In this document: positions 34,237 to 43,102 of the stretch, one piece after another
How the letters are laid out: the number at the start of each line of letters is the position of its first letter
Numbering within the stretch: position 1 is the stretch's first letter
Origin: an uncultured Tropicimonas sp.
GTDB taxonomy: Bacteria > Pseudomonadota > Alphaproteobacteria > Rhodobacterales > Rhodobacteraceae
Direction of reading: 5' to 3'
Assembly: GCA_947495685.1 (NCBI GenBank)
Contig: CANLZY010000013.1
Location: 86,663-150,662 of the forward strand
Length of the DNA: 64,000 nt
Program-made: the position numbers and the translations under genes
Notes under the pieces: generated by a model
Told to the model about the DNA's origin: nothing
The model's database searches: none
The model's input: the letters and a program-made list of their open reading frames with translations, nothing else

Positions 34237-35073
34237 ATGCTGGACGCTGCCCCCGCCGAGAGCCCGATGGCCGAGACCCTGCTGGAGGTCAACAACATCG
34301 AGGTGATCTATAACCACGTGATCCTTGTGCTGAAGGGCGTGTCGCTGAACGTGCCGCGCGGCGGGATCACCGCCTTGCTGGGCGGCAATGGTGCCGGAAA
34401 GACGACGACGCTGAAGGCGATCTCGAACCTGCTGCATTCGGAGCGGGGCGAGGTGACCAAGGGGTCGGTGAAATACAAGGGCGAGGAAGTGCAGAACCTG
34501 GAGCCGGCCAGGCTGGTGACCAGGGGGGTCATCCAGGTGATGGAAGGTCGGCATTGCTTCGAGCACCTGAGTGTCGAGGACAACCTGCTGGCGGGCGCTT
34601 ATACGCGGCGCGACGGCAAGGGTGCGGTCGCTGCGGACCTGGAGATGGTCTATGAGTATTTCCCGCGGCTGAAGGAGCGGCGGCGGAGCCAGGCGGGCTA
34701 TACCTCGGGTGGCGAGCAGCAGATGTGCGCCATCGGGCGGGCGCTGATGAGCCGGCCGGAGACGATCCTGCTGGACGAGCCGAGCATGGGGCTGGCGCCG
34801 CAGCTGGTGGAGCAGATCTTCGAGATCGTGAAATCGGTGAACGAGAACGAGGGCGTCAGTTTCCTGCTGGCCGAGCAGAACACCAACGTGGCGCTGCGGT
34901 TCGCCCATTACGGGTATATCCTGGAGAGCGGGCGGGTGGTCATGGATGGACCGGCGGCCGACCTGCGGGAAAATCCGGACGTGAAGGAGTTTTACCTGGG
35001 CGTGTCGGAAGAGGGGCGGAAATCGTTCCGGGATGTTCGCAGCTATCGCCGGCGCAAGCGCTGGTTGAGCTGA
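34237..35073 (+). CDS. livF: ABC transporter ATP-binding protein, LivF type
   Basis: 278 aa, second ATPase of the importer. Walker A GGNGAGKTTT, signature YTSGGEQQMCAIGRAL, Walker B ILLDEPSMGLAP and H-loop LLAEQNTNVAL are all present. The C-terminus is extended by a basic SYRRRKRWLS tail. The ATG at 34237 is chosen after the aggaagaag RBS; codons further upstream lie in the hairpin region. Last gene of the operon, closed by a terminator at 35111-35140. Confidence 0.93.
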   Translation: MLDAAPAESPMAETLLEVNNIEVIYNHVILVLKGVSLNVPRGGITALLGGNGAGKTTTLKAISNLLHSERGEVTKGSVKYKGEEVQNLEPARLVTRGVIQVMEGRHCFEHLSVEDNLLAGAYTRRDGKGAVAADLEMVYEYFPRLKERRRSQAGYTSGGEQQMCAIGRALMSRPETILLDEPSMGLAPQLVEQIFEIVKSVNENEGVSFLLAEQNTNVALRFAHYGYILESGRVVMDGPAADLRENPDVKEFYLGVSEEGRKSFRDVRSYRRRKRWLS

Positions 35074-35110
35074 GCGGCGCCGGGTTTGGGAGGAGCCGGC
35101 GACTGCGCTC

Positions 35111-35140
35111 GGGCCGCATCCGAAAGGGTGCGGCCCTTTT
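35111..35140 (+). terminator. Rho-independent terminator of the liv operon
   Basis: GGGCCGCA (35111-35118) pairs with TGCGGCCC (35129-35136) and is followed by TTTT. Confidence 0.8.
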
Positions 35141-35557
35141 GGTTCGAGCGGGTCCATGCGCGGCATCGGGCGTTTGGGAGGAATTTGGGCGTTGGCGTCG
35201 TGCGGCAAGAGCCGACGTGACCGGGGACCCTTGGGCTGCCCGTGGTGAGGTGTGGTCTTGGGGCCGTTGCCGACCTTGGTGCGACGCGCAGCATTCGACA
35301 GCAAGGGCGGTTCGCCGCCCTTCGCCGCGATACCTGTGAAGGACCCTAGAGCGGACAACGCCGCCGTTCCCCTCACCCTTGGGGACAGGCCACACTCTAC
35401 GCTTTGCCGACGTTGGCCGTTGATCGGGAAAAGCCCGGTGTGCACAGGTTTCGGGGCCAAGGTTTGATCAGCGACTTGTTTACGACCTGGCAATGATCCA
35501 CCTCATCGCTGACCCTGCGTAAGTTGGGTAGAATCCGACCGAGCAGGAGGGTCTGTC
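35141..35557. other. gap without a recognised gene
   Basis: About 420 bases after the liv terminator. No homologous frame is seen. The last 60 bases, which precede the HExxH protein gene, are less GC-rich and presumably hold its promoter. Confidence 0.5.
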
Positions 35558-36256
35558 ATGACATTCAAGGCGCGCTTGGACTGGGTCACGGGGCTCACGT
35601 GGGTGCTTTGCACTTGCACCGGTGTCGCGGCAAATGCCGAGCCAGTTCCCTGTAACACGCCGCTCATTTTCGTGGATACAGAAGACAAGGAACTTCACCG
35701 TCGGGTCTGTGATATCGCGGGGTCTGCGCTTCCGGTACTTGAACAGTGCCTACTCAAACTGGTGGATCCGGTAACGATCAGTTTCTCAGGTGAATTGGGC
35801 AACCCCGACGAACTGTGTTTTGGGCTGTATCATCAGGGCGATGAATGGATTGAACTGCTGGAGCCAAAGGCATTTGAGCAGGCCCACACAGACTCCAAGT
35901 CCTGGGCCGCACTACCAGCAGCTGAGCATTTTGACGCAATTGTCGTCCATGAGTTCACTCATGCGCTTGTCGATCAGACGGCCCTTGTGGAGCGGGCCTG
36001 CAGTGCCGACGAAGAGTACATCGCCTATGCAATGCAACTTTCGACCCTTCCAGATTCTGCAAGAGATGCCTTGATCGCCGCATCCGGTGTTTCTCAGCCG
36101 GTGCCCGTGGAGAGCATCAACCAGGTCATGTTCGGTCTTTCTCCCGTTTCGTTCGCCGTCAGATCATGGCTCCATTTTCAGGAACCTGAAAACGGATGCG
36201 GCTTTGTGAAGAAAATCATTCGCGGAGAAGCCACGCTCTGGATCGGCCCGGAATGA
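35558..36256 (+). CDS. secreted HExxH protein (DUF6639-like)
   Basis: 232 aa, with a probable signal peptide (about residues 1-27, ending ANAEP). The centre holds VVHEFTHALVDQ, a gluzincin-type HExxH zinc motif, followed 15-20 residues later by ADEEYIAYAMQL, where a Glu could be the third ligand. Six or seven cysteines in the mature part suggest disulfides. This arrangement resembles the DUF6639 family of putative periplasmic metallopeptidases; no substrate is known. RBS gcaggagg (35543-35550). Codon choice is less GC-biased than the neighbours, and it borders the mobile-element zone, so acquisition by transfer is possible. Confidence 0.72.
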   Translation: MTFKARLDWVTGLTWVLCTCTGVAANAEPVPCNTPLIFVDTEDKELHRRVCDIAGSALPVLEQCLLKLVDPVTISFSGELGNPDELCFGLYHQGDEWIELLEPKAFEQAHTDSKSWAALPAAEHFDAIVVHEFTHALVDQTALVERACSADEEYIAYAMQLSTLPDSARDALIAASGVSQPVPVESINQVMFGLSPVSFAVRSWLHFQEPENGCGFVKKIIRGEATLWIGPE

Positions 36257-36482
36257 ACGGCAGCTCAAGTGGGAAAAGGCTGCTCGTTTCCGCAGGTTTC
36301 TCGATATGCGGCTGGGGGGATCCGCAGGAGGAAAAGAAACAGTCAGATGACTGCTGTTTGCGATCTGGCCGAAAATGACAGAACCAGGTCCCTAACTCGC
36401 AATCTGTTCTCGACCGGTTTCCCTGTATCTTGTCACAGAAGGCCCCCACCCAGGTCGCCACCGTCAGACAAGGTTGGAACCG

Positions 36483-36654
36483 ATGACACACATTTTCAAA
36501 GCTTCGCTCTTCTCCGCTCTCACCGCCGCCATGGTCTTAGGCTGACTGGCAGTCGCAGAAACGCCAGTGCTGCGCTCAGAAGAGCGGGCGACAGCCAGGT
36601 TCAATCCCACGCAACCTCTGCGGTTTGGAACCTTGCGCCATGTATCTGATTGCC
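36483..36654 (+). pseudogene. broken gene for a small secreted protein
   Basis: The frame opens with a plausible signal peptide (MTHIFKASLFSALTAAMVLG) preceded by a GGA RBS, but a TGA follows at codon 21. The same frame continues with LAVAETPVLRSEERATARF and stops again at 36652-36654. This looks like a secreted protein gene inactivated by at least one nonsense change. No family is recognised. Confidence 0.35.
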
Positions 36655-37047
36655 AAAGATGGCACTGAAATCCCGTTTCTGCCGGAGATCTCCGATGCTT
36701 GGTGCTCGAAACGGCCAGCGACCATGCTTTGGCGGGAGCATCCGCACGTGGCAGTGGTTTCAGACCTTCATCAAGGGAACGACGACGCCTCCGCGAACGG
36801 CCCACTGTGGCCACTCTTGGACCGCGTTGCGGACCGTCGCTGCGGCGATACGTTCAGATGACCCGGCCAGCGGACTTTCCGGACCCTGTTTCAGGTCAGC
36901 CAAGTCGGCGGTCGCGACCCTGTCCGGTTGCTCGCGTTGAGCCGTTTTTTTGAACCGCCCCATCCGAGAGCCGCCATTCGTCGTTGACGCAGCGGGGGCC
37001 TTGCGGACCGCGAAGCCCGTCACGGTGTTGGGTTCTCCTTGGTTCGG

Positions 37048-37069
37048 CACTGCAATGCGCATTGCAGTG
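37048..37069. repeat. perfect 22-bp palindrome
   Basis: CACTGCAATGC (37048-37058) is followed directly by its exact reverse complement. It lies 131 bases beyond the stop of the cytochrome b gene, in DNA without a clear gene. It could be an operator, a dimer-binding site or the tip of a mobile element. Confidence 0.75.
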
Positions 37070-37199
37070 GCTTGGCTGGTCGAAAGTGCCCGGGCGGGAT
37101 TGAACGCTTGGATCGCAAGAACGCAAAGGCCCCATCCAAACGACCAGCGGATCGGTCGTATGCCCGTGGGGCTGGATCTCTCCGACGCGCTGTTTGAAA

Positions 37200-37832
37200 T
37201 CAGCTGTCCTCTGAATCACCATGCCGATCCCACCCCGTGATCATCGCTCTGAGCTGCGCGAAAACCGTCTCACCTGTGGTGATCAGGTAAAGATGCGCAA
37301 TCAGGAAGGCAGCGATGAGGAAGGCAGCGCCGACATGGAGGCCGTTGACCCAGTGGATCGGCAGCGCATCGGGATAGATCTCGGGATACCTGCCATAGGC
37401 CCAGAGGGTGAGGCCCGAGATCCAGATCGCGGGCGCCATTGCGACCTTGAAGCCCAGATAGGCCATTGCCTGCATCGGGTTGTGCTTGCGCGTGGGGCTC
37501 GGCCGGAACGGATGGGGCTCGCCGAAGAAGATGCCGGTGGCATAGAAGGAAATCACCTTCCAGAGCCCCTTGGTTGTCGGAACATAGTGCCGCCATTCTC
37601 CGGCCACGAGATGCCAGAAAATGGCGAAGGCCCAGAGCACGACAAGGGTAAACGCCGCGTAGATATGCAGATCCAGCGCCCGTTCGAAGCCCAGCCACGT
37701 CCAGTAGCCATGTATTTCGGTCCCGGTTGCCATCAGGAAGAGGATCAGGGCGGCCTGTGACCAGTGCCAGAACCGCTCGAAACGGTGGAAGATATAGACG
37801 CCGCGGCTGCTCTTCGATTTTGCATCAGCCAT
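37200..37832 (-). CDS. membrane cytochrome b (FdnI/thiosulfate-reductase type)
   Basis: 210 aa di-haem b-type quinone-interacting subunit of the Ni/Fe-hydrogenase/formate-dehydrogenase gamma family. Four hydrophobic helices are seen. Candidate haem ligands are the histidines of IFHRFERFWHWSQ, ALDLHIYAAFTLV, AIFWHLVAGEW and HVGAAFLIAAFLIAHLYLI. It would exchange electrons between the quinone pool and the nine-haem cytochrome, whose gene overlaps its start by eight bases. The C-terminus reaches WDRHGDSEDS. Confidence 0.88.
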   Translation of the reverse strand: MADAKSKSSRGVYIFHRFERFWHWSQAALILFLMATGTEIHGYWTWLGFERALDLHIYAAFTLVVLWAFAIFWHLVAGEWRHYVPTTKGLWKVISFYATGIFFGEPHPFRPSPTRKHNPMQAMAYLGFKVAMAPAIWISGLTLWAYGRYPEIYPDALPIHWVNGLHVGAAFLIAAFLIAHLYLITTGETVFAQLRAMITGWDRHGDSEDS

Positions 37833-39570
37833 GACGTTTCCCCTTGTAGAACAGTCCGAAACCGAGCCGGAGACCCAAGTGAAGCAGGACCGCTCCGAGC
37901 GTGCCGGCCAGGAGCAGGAACCCGGCCTTTTCGAGCCAGTCGAACCGGTCGCGTCCGGGGACGAAGCCGCCGGGAAGCTCTGCCAGCAGGCCGTCCGTGC
38001 TGTGACAGGCGGCGCAGCCGAGCGCCTGTTCGGCCGGGGCGACCATGTGGTTGACCGGGATCATCTGGCGCACGCGGGCGAAGGCAACATCGCCGCTGAA
38101 CGCCACATCGGCCGCTTCCATGCCGGTCTCGACCGCATCGTCCCATCGGAAGTCGTTCCACAGCGCATCCCGTCCCCGCCCGGCAAACTTGACCGTGGCG
38201 AGGGAGCCGCTTTCGGCGTCGATGGGAACAACCGAGTTCATCACCTTGACCGGCGCGATCCGCGCCTGTTCGGAGGCAGGCGCGCCGCCGTACGCGGCAA
38301 TCCAGGGCGCGTCGGCAAAGGCGGCAGCAAGTGCCTCCGGGTCGCCTTCGCGCGCTGCGTCTTCGAGCGGCTCCGCGCCCTGAGGCGATGCCGTCAGGAC
38401 ATCGCCGGGGCGGTGCGTGTTCAACCGGCCATCGGACCAGATCAAGGTCGGTCTGAAATCCGCCGCATGGGCGAAATGCCCCTTCTCGGTGGCGTAGGTG
38501 ATCGTGCCGTCCTTCATCTTGTCGACATAGGGCTCCCGGCGGCGGTCCGTCTCGCCGACGCTCGACCAATCCCACAGCACGCGGGTTGCCGTTTCGCCGC
38601 GCGCGATTGCGGGGATGTGGCAGGTCTCGCAGGCCACGCTGGCGATATGACGGTCGAGCCGCGCCCCACTGGTGGCTGCGGCGTGCGGTGTCGCGCTGTG
38701 GCAGCTTTGGCAGGAGGCCGCGGCCCCGGCGAGAGCCGGGCGCTCGGGGCCCTCTGCCGGCCCACCGGTATAGCGGCTTCCCGCCACGGCATGGTCCGGG
38801 GCGGTGTGGCAGGTCGCACAGGTGAAACCCGCCCCGTCCGGCGCGGCCGCCATGTGAACGTCCAGCGCAGAACCCGGGGCGATCAGGTCGGCGTTCAGGT
38901 CGGCATGTTTGACGCCCGGGCCGCCATCGGCATCGAAATGGCAGGTGCCGCAGCTGGCGCGCGTCGAAGGGCCGACCGATTTCGCGGCCACCGCGAGATC
39001 CGCGATCTCGGGCGTGTCACCTTTCAACCGTTCGTCATGGCACATCGTGCAGGCCGCGCCGTTCTCGTGGAAATTGGCGATGGTCCACTGGCCGGTCGGC
39101 TCGTGGCAGGACAGGCAATCGACCGGCGCGACCGGATCGCTCGTAGCGTCGAGCATCGCGGGGTCTTCAAGCCGCGTGCCGGCGATGTGGCAGCCGGTGC
39201 AGGCGTCGAAATTGGAGGGCGTGGAGAGAAGGAAGCCGTTGGTCACGTGGAGCATCCCGAGTGGATCGGCACCAACGTTGTCATCGGGAGATTGCGGCGC
39301 CGTCCACGTGAAATGGATCGTGCCGTGAAGCTGCTCGGGACCTGTATTGTGACAGGACAGGCAGGCCTCGTTGACTTGGCGCGCGTTCTTGAAGGGGCCC
39401 TGCAAGGCCTCGTACCGGGTGTGGTCGGCGGTTGAACTCGGCGCGGCCAGTCGCGGCGCAGACGTTGCCTGTTCTTCTGCGGATTCGGTCGCCTGAGCGA
39501 GCAGCGGCAACGCGCTGACTGCTGTCAGCACAATCGCCAGCATCAGGCTTCGATGGCCGAGCACTGCCAT
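37825..39570 (-). CDS. nine-haem c-type cytochrome, octahaem tetrathionate-reductase family
   Basis: 581 aa. Signal sequence (about 1-26). Nine CxxCH motifs: residues 70-74, 124-128, 152-156, 174-178, 207-211, 251-255, 287-291, 314-318 and 519-523. The first eight fall in a soluble domain like octahaem tetrathionate reductase (Otr: EACLSCHNT, GTIHFTW). The ninth stands alone before a C-terminal membrane helix (about 550-572). Eight plus one haems and an anchor suggest electron flow from membrane to an active-site haem in the periplasm. Tetrathionate, nitrite or hydroxylamine are possible substrates from what is known of Otr, but none is shown here. Overlaps the cytochrome b gene. Confidence 0.85.
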   Translation of the reverse strand: MAVLGHRSLMLAIVLTAVSALPLLAQATESAEEQATSAPRLAAPSSTADHTRYEALQGPFKNARQVNEACLSCHNTGPEQLHGTIHFTWTAPQSPDDNVGADPLGMLHVTNGFLLSTPSNFDACTGCHIAGTRLEDPAMLDATSDPVAPVDCLSCHEPTGQWTIANFHENGAACTMCHDERLKGDTPEIADLAVAAKSVGPSTRASCGTCHFDADGGPGVKHADLNADLIAPGSALDVHMAAAPDGAGFTCATCHTAPDHAVAGSRYTGGPAEGPERPALAGAAASCQSCHSATPHAAATSGARLDRHIASVACETCHIPAIARGETATRVLWDWSSVGETDRRREPYVDKMKDGTITYATEKGHFAHAADFRPTLIWSDGRLNTHRPGDVLTASPQGAEPLEDAAREGDPEALAAAFADAPWIAAYGGAPASEQARIAPVKVMNSVVPIDAESGSLATVKFAGRGRDALWNDFRWDDAVETGMEAADVAFSGDVAFARVRQMIPVNHMVAPAEQALGCAACHSTDGLLAELPGGFVPGRDRFDWLEKAGFLLLAGTLGAVLLHLGLRLGFGLFYKGKRHG

Positions 39571-39665
39571 GGATGTCGTCCCTTGTCCGTTTGAAAGCTT
39601 TGCGAGGCAACGGCCGCGCGGGGCGGCCGTTGCATTTCTTGAAGAGTGTCAGATGGGCAGCCGCG

Positions 39666-40847
39666 TCACTCGTCCGGACGTTCCCCGACAACGTCAACGC
39701 CGCTGCCGCCCTCGGCCAGATCGACGGCCGCGTCATAGACGAGCTGGAGCGAGTAATACGGGTTGTGGGTGAACGCGCCCGGGTCCTTGGAGACGAAGTT
39801 GTAGTTGTAGGCCGCTTTCAGCATGCGCGGCGTCCAGGACTGATACCGGTTCGGGAATTTCACCTCATCGTCGTCGGCTTCGCCGTTCCCGTTGGTATCG
39901 TTGAAGAAATACGGGTAGTTCGTGCCCCTGAAGACGACAGGCGTACCGACGACCGTATCAGCATATCCGGTGATGGCTGCGAAGAGTTGATCCTGCAGGG
40001 CCTTGATTTCAGCGTCGATACCTTCGGCAACATCGCCATCGGCATCGTAGTCGGCCTTGGAGCTGCGCACCAACCGCATCGTTTCGGCATTGGCGGCGTC
40101 AACCTCGTCATGGCAGTCGGTGCAGGTCTCGACCTTCACCTTCAGCGTATGCGGGCTGTGGCAATCGTTGCAGGTCTGCGAGTCGCGGTCATGGAAGTAG
40201 AAGCCGGCATATTCCATACCATCATATTCGTAGCCTCCCTGCACCTCGCCGCCGAAGCGGCTCGCGGCTGCGGGACGGTAGTGCACGTTGATGAAGCCGA
40301 GATCCTCGACCGGGGTGTCGACATCCGGTTGTCCCAGTTCCTCGAACTTCGCGTTGACCTGAACCGTCGAAGCGCGGCCGCCGTGGCAGGTCATGCAGCG
40401 GATGTCGTCGGTGAACACTTCCTGCTCGGCGCCGGAGGGGAAGGTCACGGTGGTCATGGTCCGGGCTTCCTGGCTGTGGCAGGCCATGCAGGCAACGCCG
40501 GGCGCTTCGCTGGCGGCGGTTGGATGCTTGACATCCACGACACCAACCTCGCTGCCGTCTGCGCCGAGATAATCCAGATAGCCGGCGGTCGAGTGGCACT
40601 TCGCGCAGGTTTCCGGGATCAACTTGTCTTCTTCATCATCCCAATGGCGGAAGGCCTCCTTGGTGATGTCGGCATGGGGAGACTTTCGCCAGGCCGACAG
40701 CGCGGGGATCTCGGGCATCAGGTCTGCCGGCGCAAGTTCCGCAGCGCTCTCCTGAGCTTGCGCCCCGGAGGACGAGATCGCGCCGCTGAACGCGGCAACT
40801 CCGATTGCAATAGCGGCCAAAAGGGCTGTTCGCGCAAAGACTTGCAT
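39666..40847 (-). CDS. five-haem periplasmic cytochrome c
   Basis: 393 aa. Signal peptide (about 1-32, GAQAQ). Five CxxCH motifs: residues 81-85, 120-124, 151-155, 226-230 and 242-246. The C-terminal third is haem-free and contains a DxNxDGxxD-like stretch (NDTNGNGEADDDEV) that could bind calcium. The ATG at 40847 has an aggtgga RBS; an in-frame ATG at 40886 is not needed. It lies 95 bases upstream of the nine-haem gene in the same direction, so the three cytochrome genes probably form one operon in which this is the soluble electron carrier or catalytic partner. Confidence 0.83.
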   Translation of the reverse strand: MQVFARTALLAAIAIGVAAFSGAISSSGAQAQESAAELAPADLMPEIPALSAWRKSPHADITKEAFRHWDDEEDKLIPETCAKCHSTAGYLDYLGADGSEVGVVDVKHPTAASEAPGVACMACHSQEARTMTTVTFPSGAEQEVFTDDIRCMTCHGGRASTVQVNAKFEELGQPDVDTPVEDLGFINVHYRPAAASRFGGEVQGGYEYDGMEYAGFYFHDRDSQTCNDCHSPHTLKVKVETCTDCHDEVDAANAETMRLVRSSKADYDADGDVAEGIDAEIKALQDQLFAAITGYADTVVGTPVVFRGTNYPYFFNDTNGNGEADDDEVKFPNRYQSWTPRMLKAAYNYNFVSKDPGAFTHNPYYSLQLVYDAAVDLAEGGSGVDVVGERPDE

Positions 40848-41458
40848 AGGTCCACCTTCCGTTGTTTTCCCAAGGGTTCTGAGCATCCGGCGGCCTTCAG
40901 GCGCCCGTGTTTTCAGGTTCCTTCAGGCGACGATAACGAAAATGTCATCAACAAAATAGATGACGAAGCGCCGCGAAATCGCTACAACCCTATGAAATTA
41001 TTAATATATATTTGAGATGCACATTGAGAGAGGCCCTGCAGTCATGCCTGGAAGGGCGGACGGCTTTCCCGGGTAAGATATGCACCGGAAGAATGAGCAT
41101 TTTGGAGGCGCGAAGAAAGACTGTTCCTGCCAATGGGTCCGCCAGGTGTCTCCAGTTCGCCCGGACCCGGGTTGCCCGATCACGATTCCAATGATCCGAT
41201 CAGAATACTCCTGGCTGAGGACGAGCGGATGGCAAGCGTCCCGAAGAGCCCTGCGGGATCCCGTTTCTGCCGGACGGCGGCAAGCGATCTTGAGTTTCTC
41301 GACTGGATCGACGGGGTGCGCCGTCCGGGTTTCCGGCCTGTATGAGGAAAGACATGGCCCGAGCCCGAGATGCGCCATGCCACGCGACAATCTCGGCAAC
41401 AGCCCCCAGCATCTCCGTCAAATCCTCTGCTTTCAAGTGACGCGTCTGGCGCAGGATT
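40848..41458. other. 611-base gap upstream of the cytochrome operon
   Basis: The first 170 bases are AT-rich (around 40,930-41,020) and likely contain the cytochrome promoter. The rest holds short ORFs only. One on the minus strand (41200-41436) begins with a protein-like MKAEDLTEMLGAVAEIVAWHG but matches no family. Confidence 0.45.
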
Positions 41459-41935
41459 CACATTGGGATCGATGAGGAACCACTGGAAGTTCGGGCCGTG
41501 GAGGTCCCGACGAACACTTTGGGAGATGCGCCCATGCTGCCCGAACTCCTGAACCAAATTCCTCCCGATCAGGTCGTCGGCAATGTTTCGGAAGACGCGG
41601 CGTATGACATGCAAAACACCTTGAAGCGATTGCCGCCTGAGGCCCCAATGCGGTGATCCCACCGCGCAAGACTGCCAAGCTCTGGAAGCCGACGAGCGCC
41701 GTAGCTGTTGCCCGAAAGGACGCGGTCAGTGCGCAGCGATATCTGGGCCGCCCCCTGTGGCGAGGCTGGCGTGGATACCACCGCCGAAGCAGCGCCGAAA
41801 CGACGATGCATTGGATGAAACGACTCGGCCAATCGCTGATGGCGAGGGATTTCGGCAGGCAGGTCGCAGAGATCCAGCTCCGTATCGCCGTCCTCAATCG
41901 CTACACGGCTCCTGGCATGCCCGTCACTCAAGTAT
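41459..41935 (+). mobile_element. IS5-family transposase remnant, C-terminal half
   Basis: The frame reads HIGIDEEPLEVRAVEV, MLPELLNQIPPDQVV, then shifts by one base near 41651 and continues VIPPRKTAKLWKPTSA, YLGRPLWRGWRGYHRRS, GQSLMARDFGRQVAEIQLR, IAVLNRYTAPGMPVTQ. This is the DDE C-terminal half of an IS5-type transposase; the N-terminal half is missing, so the element is dead. Confidence 0.85.
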
Positions 41936-42074
41936 GCCTGGGGAAAGGGGAAGCAGGTCTTTCACCCGATTTGTGCGACAAAGCCCCCTTGTCTCCAAGC
42001 CCGATAGTGAAAGGTCTACGGGACAAGGCAGGTGAGCAGAATCACGACAATATCGATTGCAATCGGTTCGAGGT

Positions 42075-42439
42075 TCAACGGCGTGGGGGCTTGCCGAAGA
42101 TATGGGCCCGGATGCTTCTCAGGACGTTCCCGATCGTAAAAAGAACGACGCCGAGAAGCGACAAGGCTCGGAACGTGGTGAAGATAGACCGGTCAACGCC
42201 ATGGCCGAACGGCCTGACCCGGTCCGGCTGCTGGCGGACGCAGCGGCAAGACCGACGGCGGAGACCAGACCATCGAGCAGGATCGCCTGGCACTTCGCCA
42301 GGATCGTCGTTGCGACTCCGGCGCGCGCCCCGAAAGCCGCCCCGAATATGCCAATCGTCAGGACTCGTTCCTCGGCCCTCAGCGACGCATCCGATGATGC
42401 CTCTTTATTGATCTCCGGCGTCGCGGGCAGCTCTGTCAC
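42075..42439 (-). pseudogene. broken cation-efflux (CDF) transporter gene fragment
   Basis: On the minus strand the segment ERVLTIGIFGAAFGARAGVA and AILLDGLVSAVGLAAASAS matches the first helices of cation-diffusion-facilitator proteins. A frameshift follows, and a second frame continues FTTFRALSLLGVVLFTIGN to a stop. The remaining two thirds of such a protein are absent. Identification rests on the helix pattern and the LDG motif. Confidence 0.5.
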
Positions 42440-42778
42440 GGGGGCTGTTCCCAGTGTCGTCCGACGCGCTCGGTCCCTCTATTGCTGGGTGATCTCGGGA
42501 ATGAGGCGCTCCCGACCGGCGTTCACAGCGCATCGTACCGGGAGGCCGTTGGATCAAGCGGGCCGCGCGCTTTCCGGTGGGTCACTCCCATGGCAGTGGA
42601 ATTTGGGGCGGCAGAAACAATGGTTGCCGCCCCTCTTTGGGCATCACTTCTGGTCCGCGTGCTCATGTTCCGGATTTCGCGGCACGTGGCGCACGTCCAT
42701 CAACCTGTCTTGCGGAGCCGTGCTGAACGGTGCCGGGGCGAGGAACCGGTTGACCACGTTCAGGGTCTTCTTTGCGAC
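42440..42778. other. gap without a recognised gene
   Basis: 339 bases between the broken efflux gene and the IS3-type end. No family features were found on either strand. Confidence 0.5.
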
Positions 42779-43023
42779 TGAGTTACCCCCCGAAAACCGG
42801 ACACTGACGCAAGCTACGCTTTGTTGTCTGCCGATCTTCAACACGAAGGAGATCAGAGATGTCGAAACGGAAGCAACACCCCCCGGAGTTCAAGGCCAAG
42901 GTCGCGTTGGAGGCTGTGACGGGCGAGCAGACGGTCAGCGAGTTGGCCAGTCGGTTCGGCGTGCATCCCACGATGATCCACCAGTGGACACGGGCCCTGA
43001 CGGTATCAATGGATTTCCCATGA
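42779..43023 (+). mobile_element. left end and truncated orfA of an IS3-family element
   Basis: The likely terminal repeat begins TGAGTTACCCCCCGAAAACC at 42779. The ATG at 42859 opens an OrfA helix-turn-helix protein (MSKRKQHPPEFKAKVALEAV, TVSELASRFGVHPTMIHQW), which leaves the family pattern after codon 43 and stops at 43021-43023. The remainder of orfA and all of orfB are missing here; an orfB C-terminus in the same orientation occurs at 47,600-47,858. Confidence 0.8.
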
Positions 43024-43102
43024 TCCGGATGCTGGGGAAACACGAAGGGCCGTTGATGCGTACCTCCGGCGTGAGGCATGACTTCCCGGTTTCCCAATGA
43101 CA

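Larger units (their letters stand above)
36257..37199. other. 943-base gap with gene debris
   Basis: The only recognisable structures are a broken short secreted-protein ORF (36483 onward) and the 22-bp palindrome at 37048-37069. Many short overlapping ORFs on both strands show no family features, consistent with decayed DNA. Confidence 0.5.

Noticed and set aside
41200..41436. Minus-strand ORF starting MKAEDLTEMLGAVAEIVAWHG
   Set aside because: The first 40 residues look protein-like, but the rest is shadow-like and no RBS or family could be recognised; mentioned only in the gap note.
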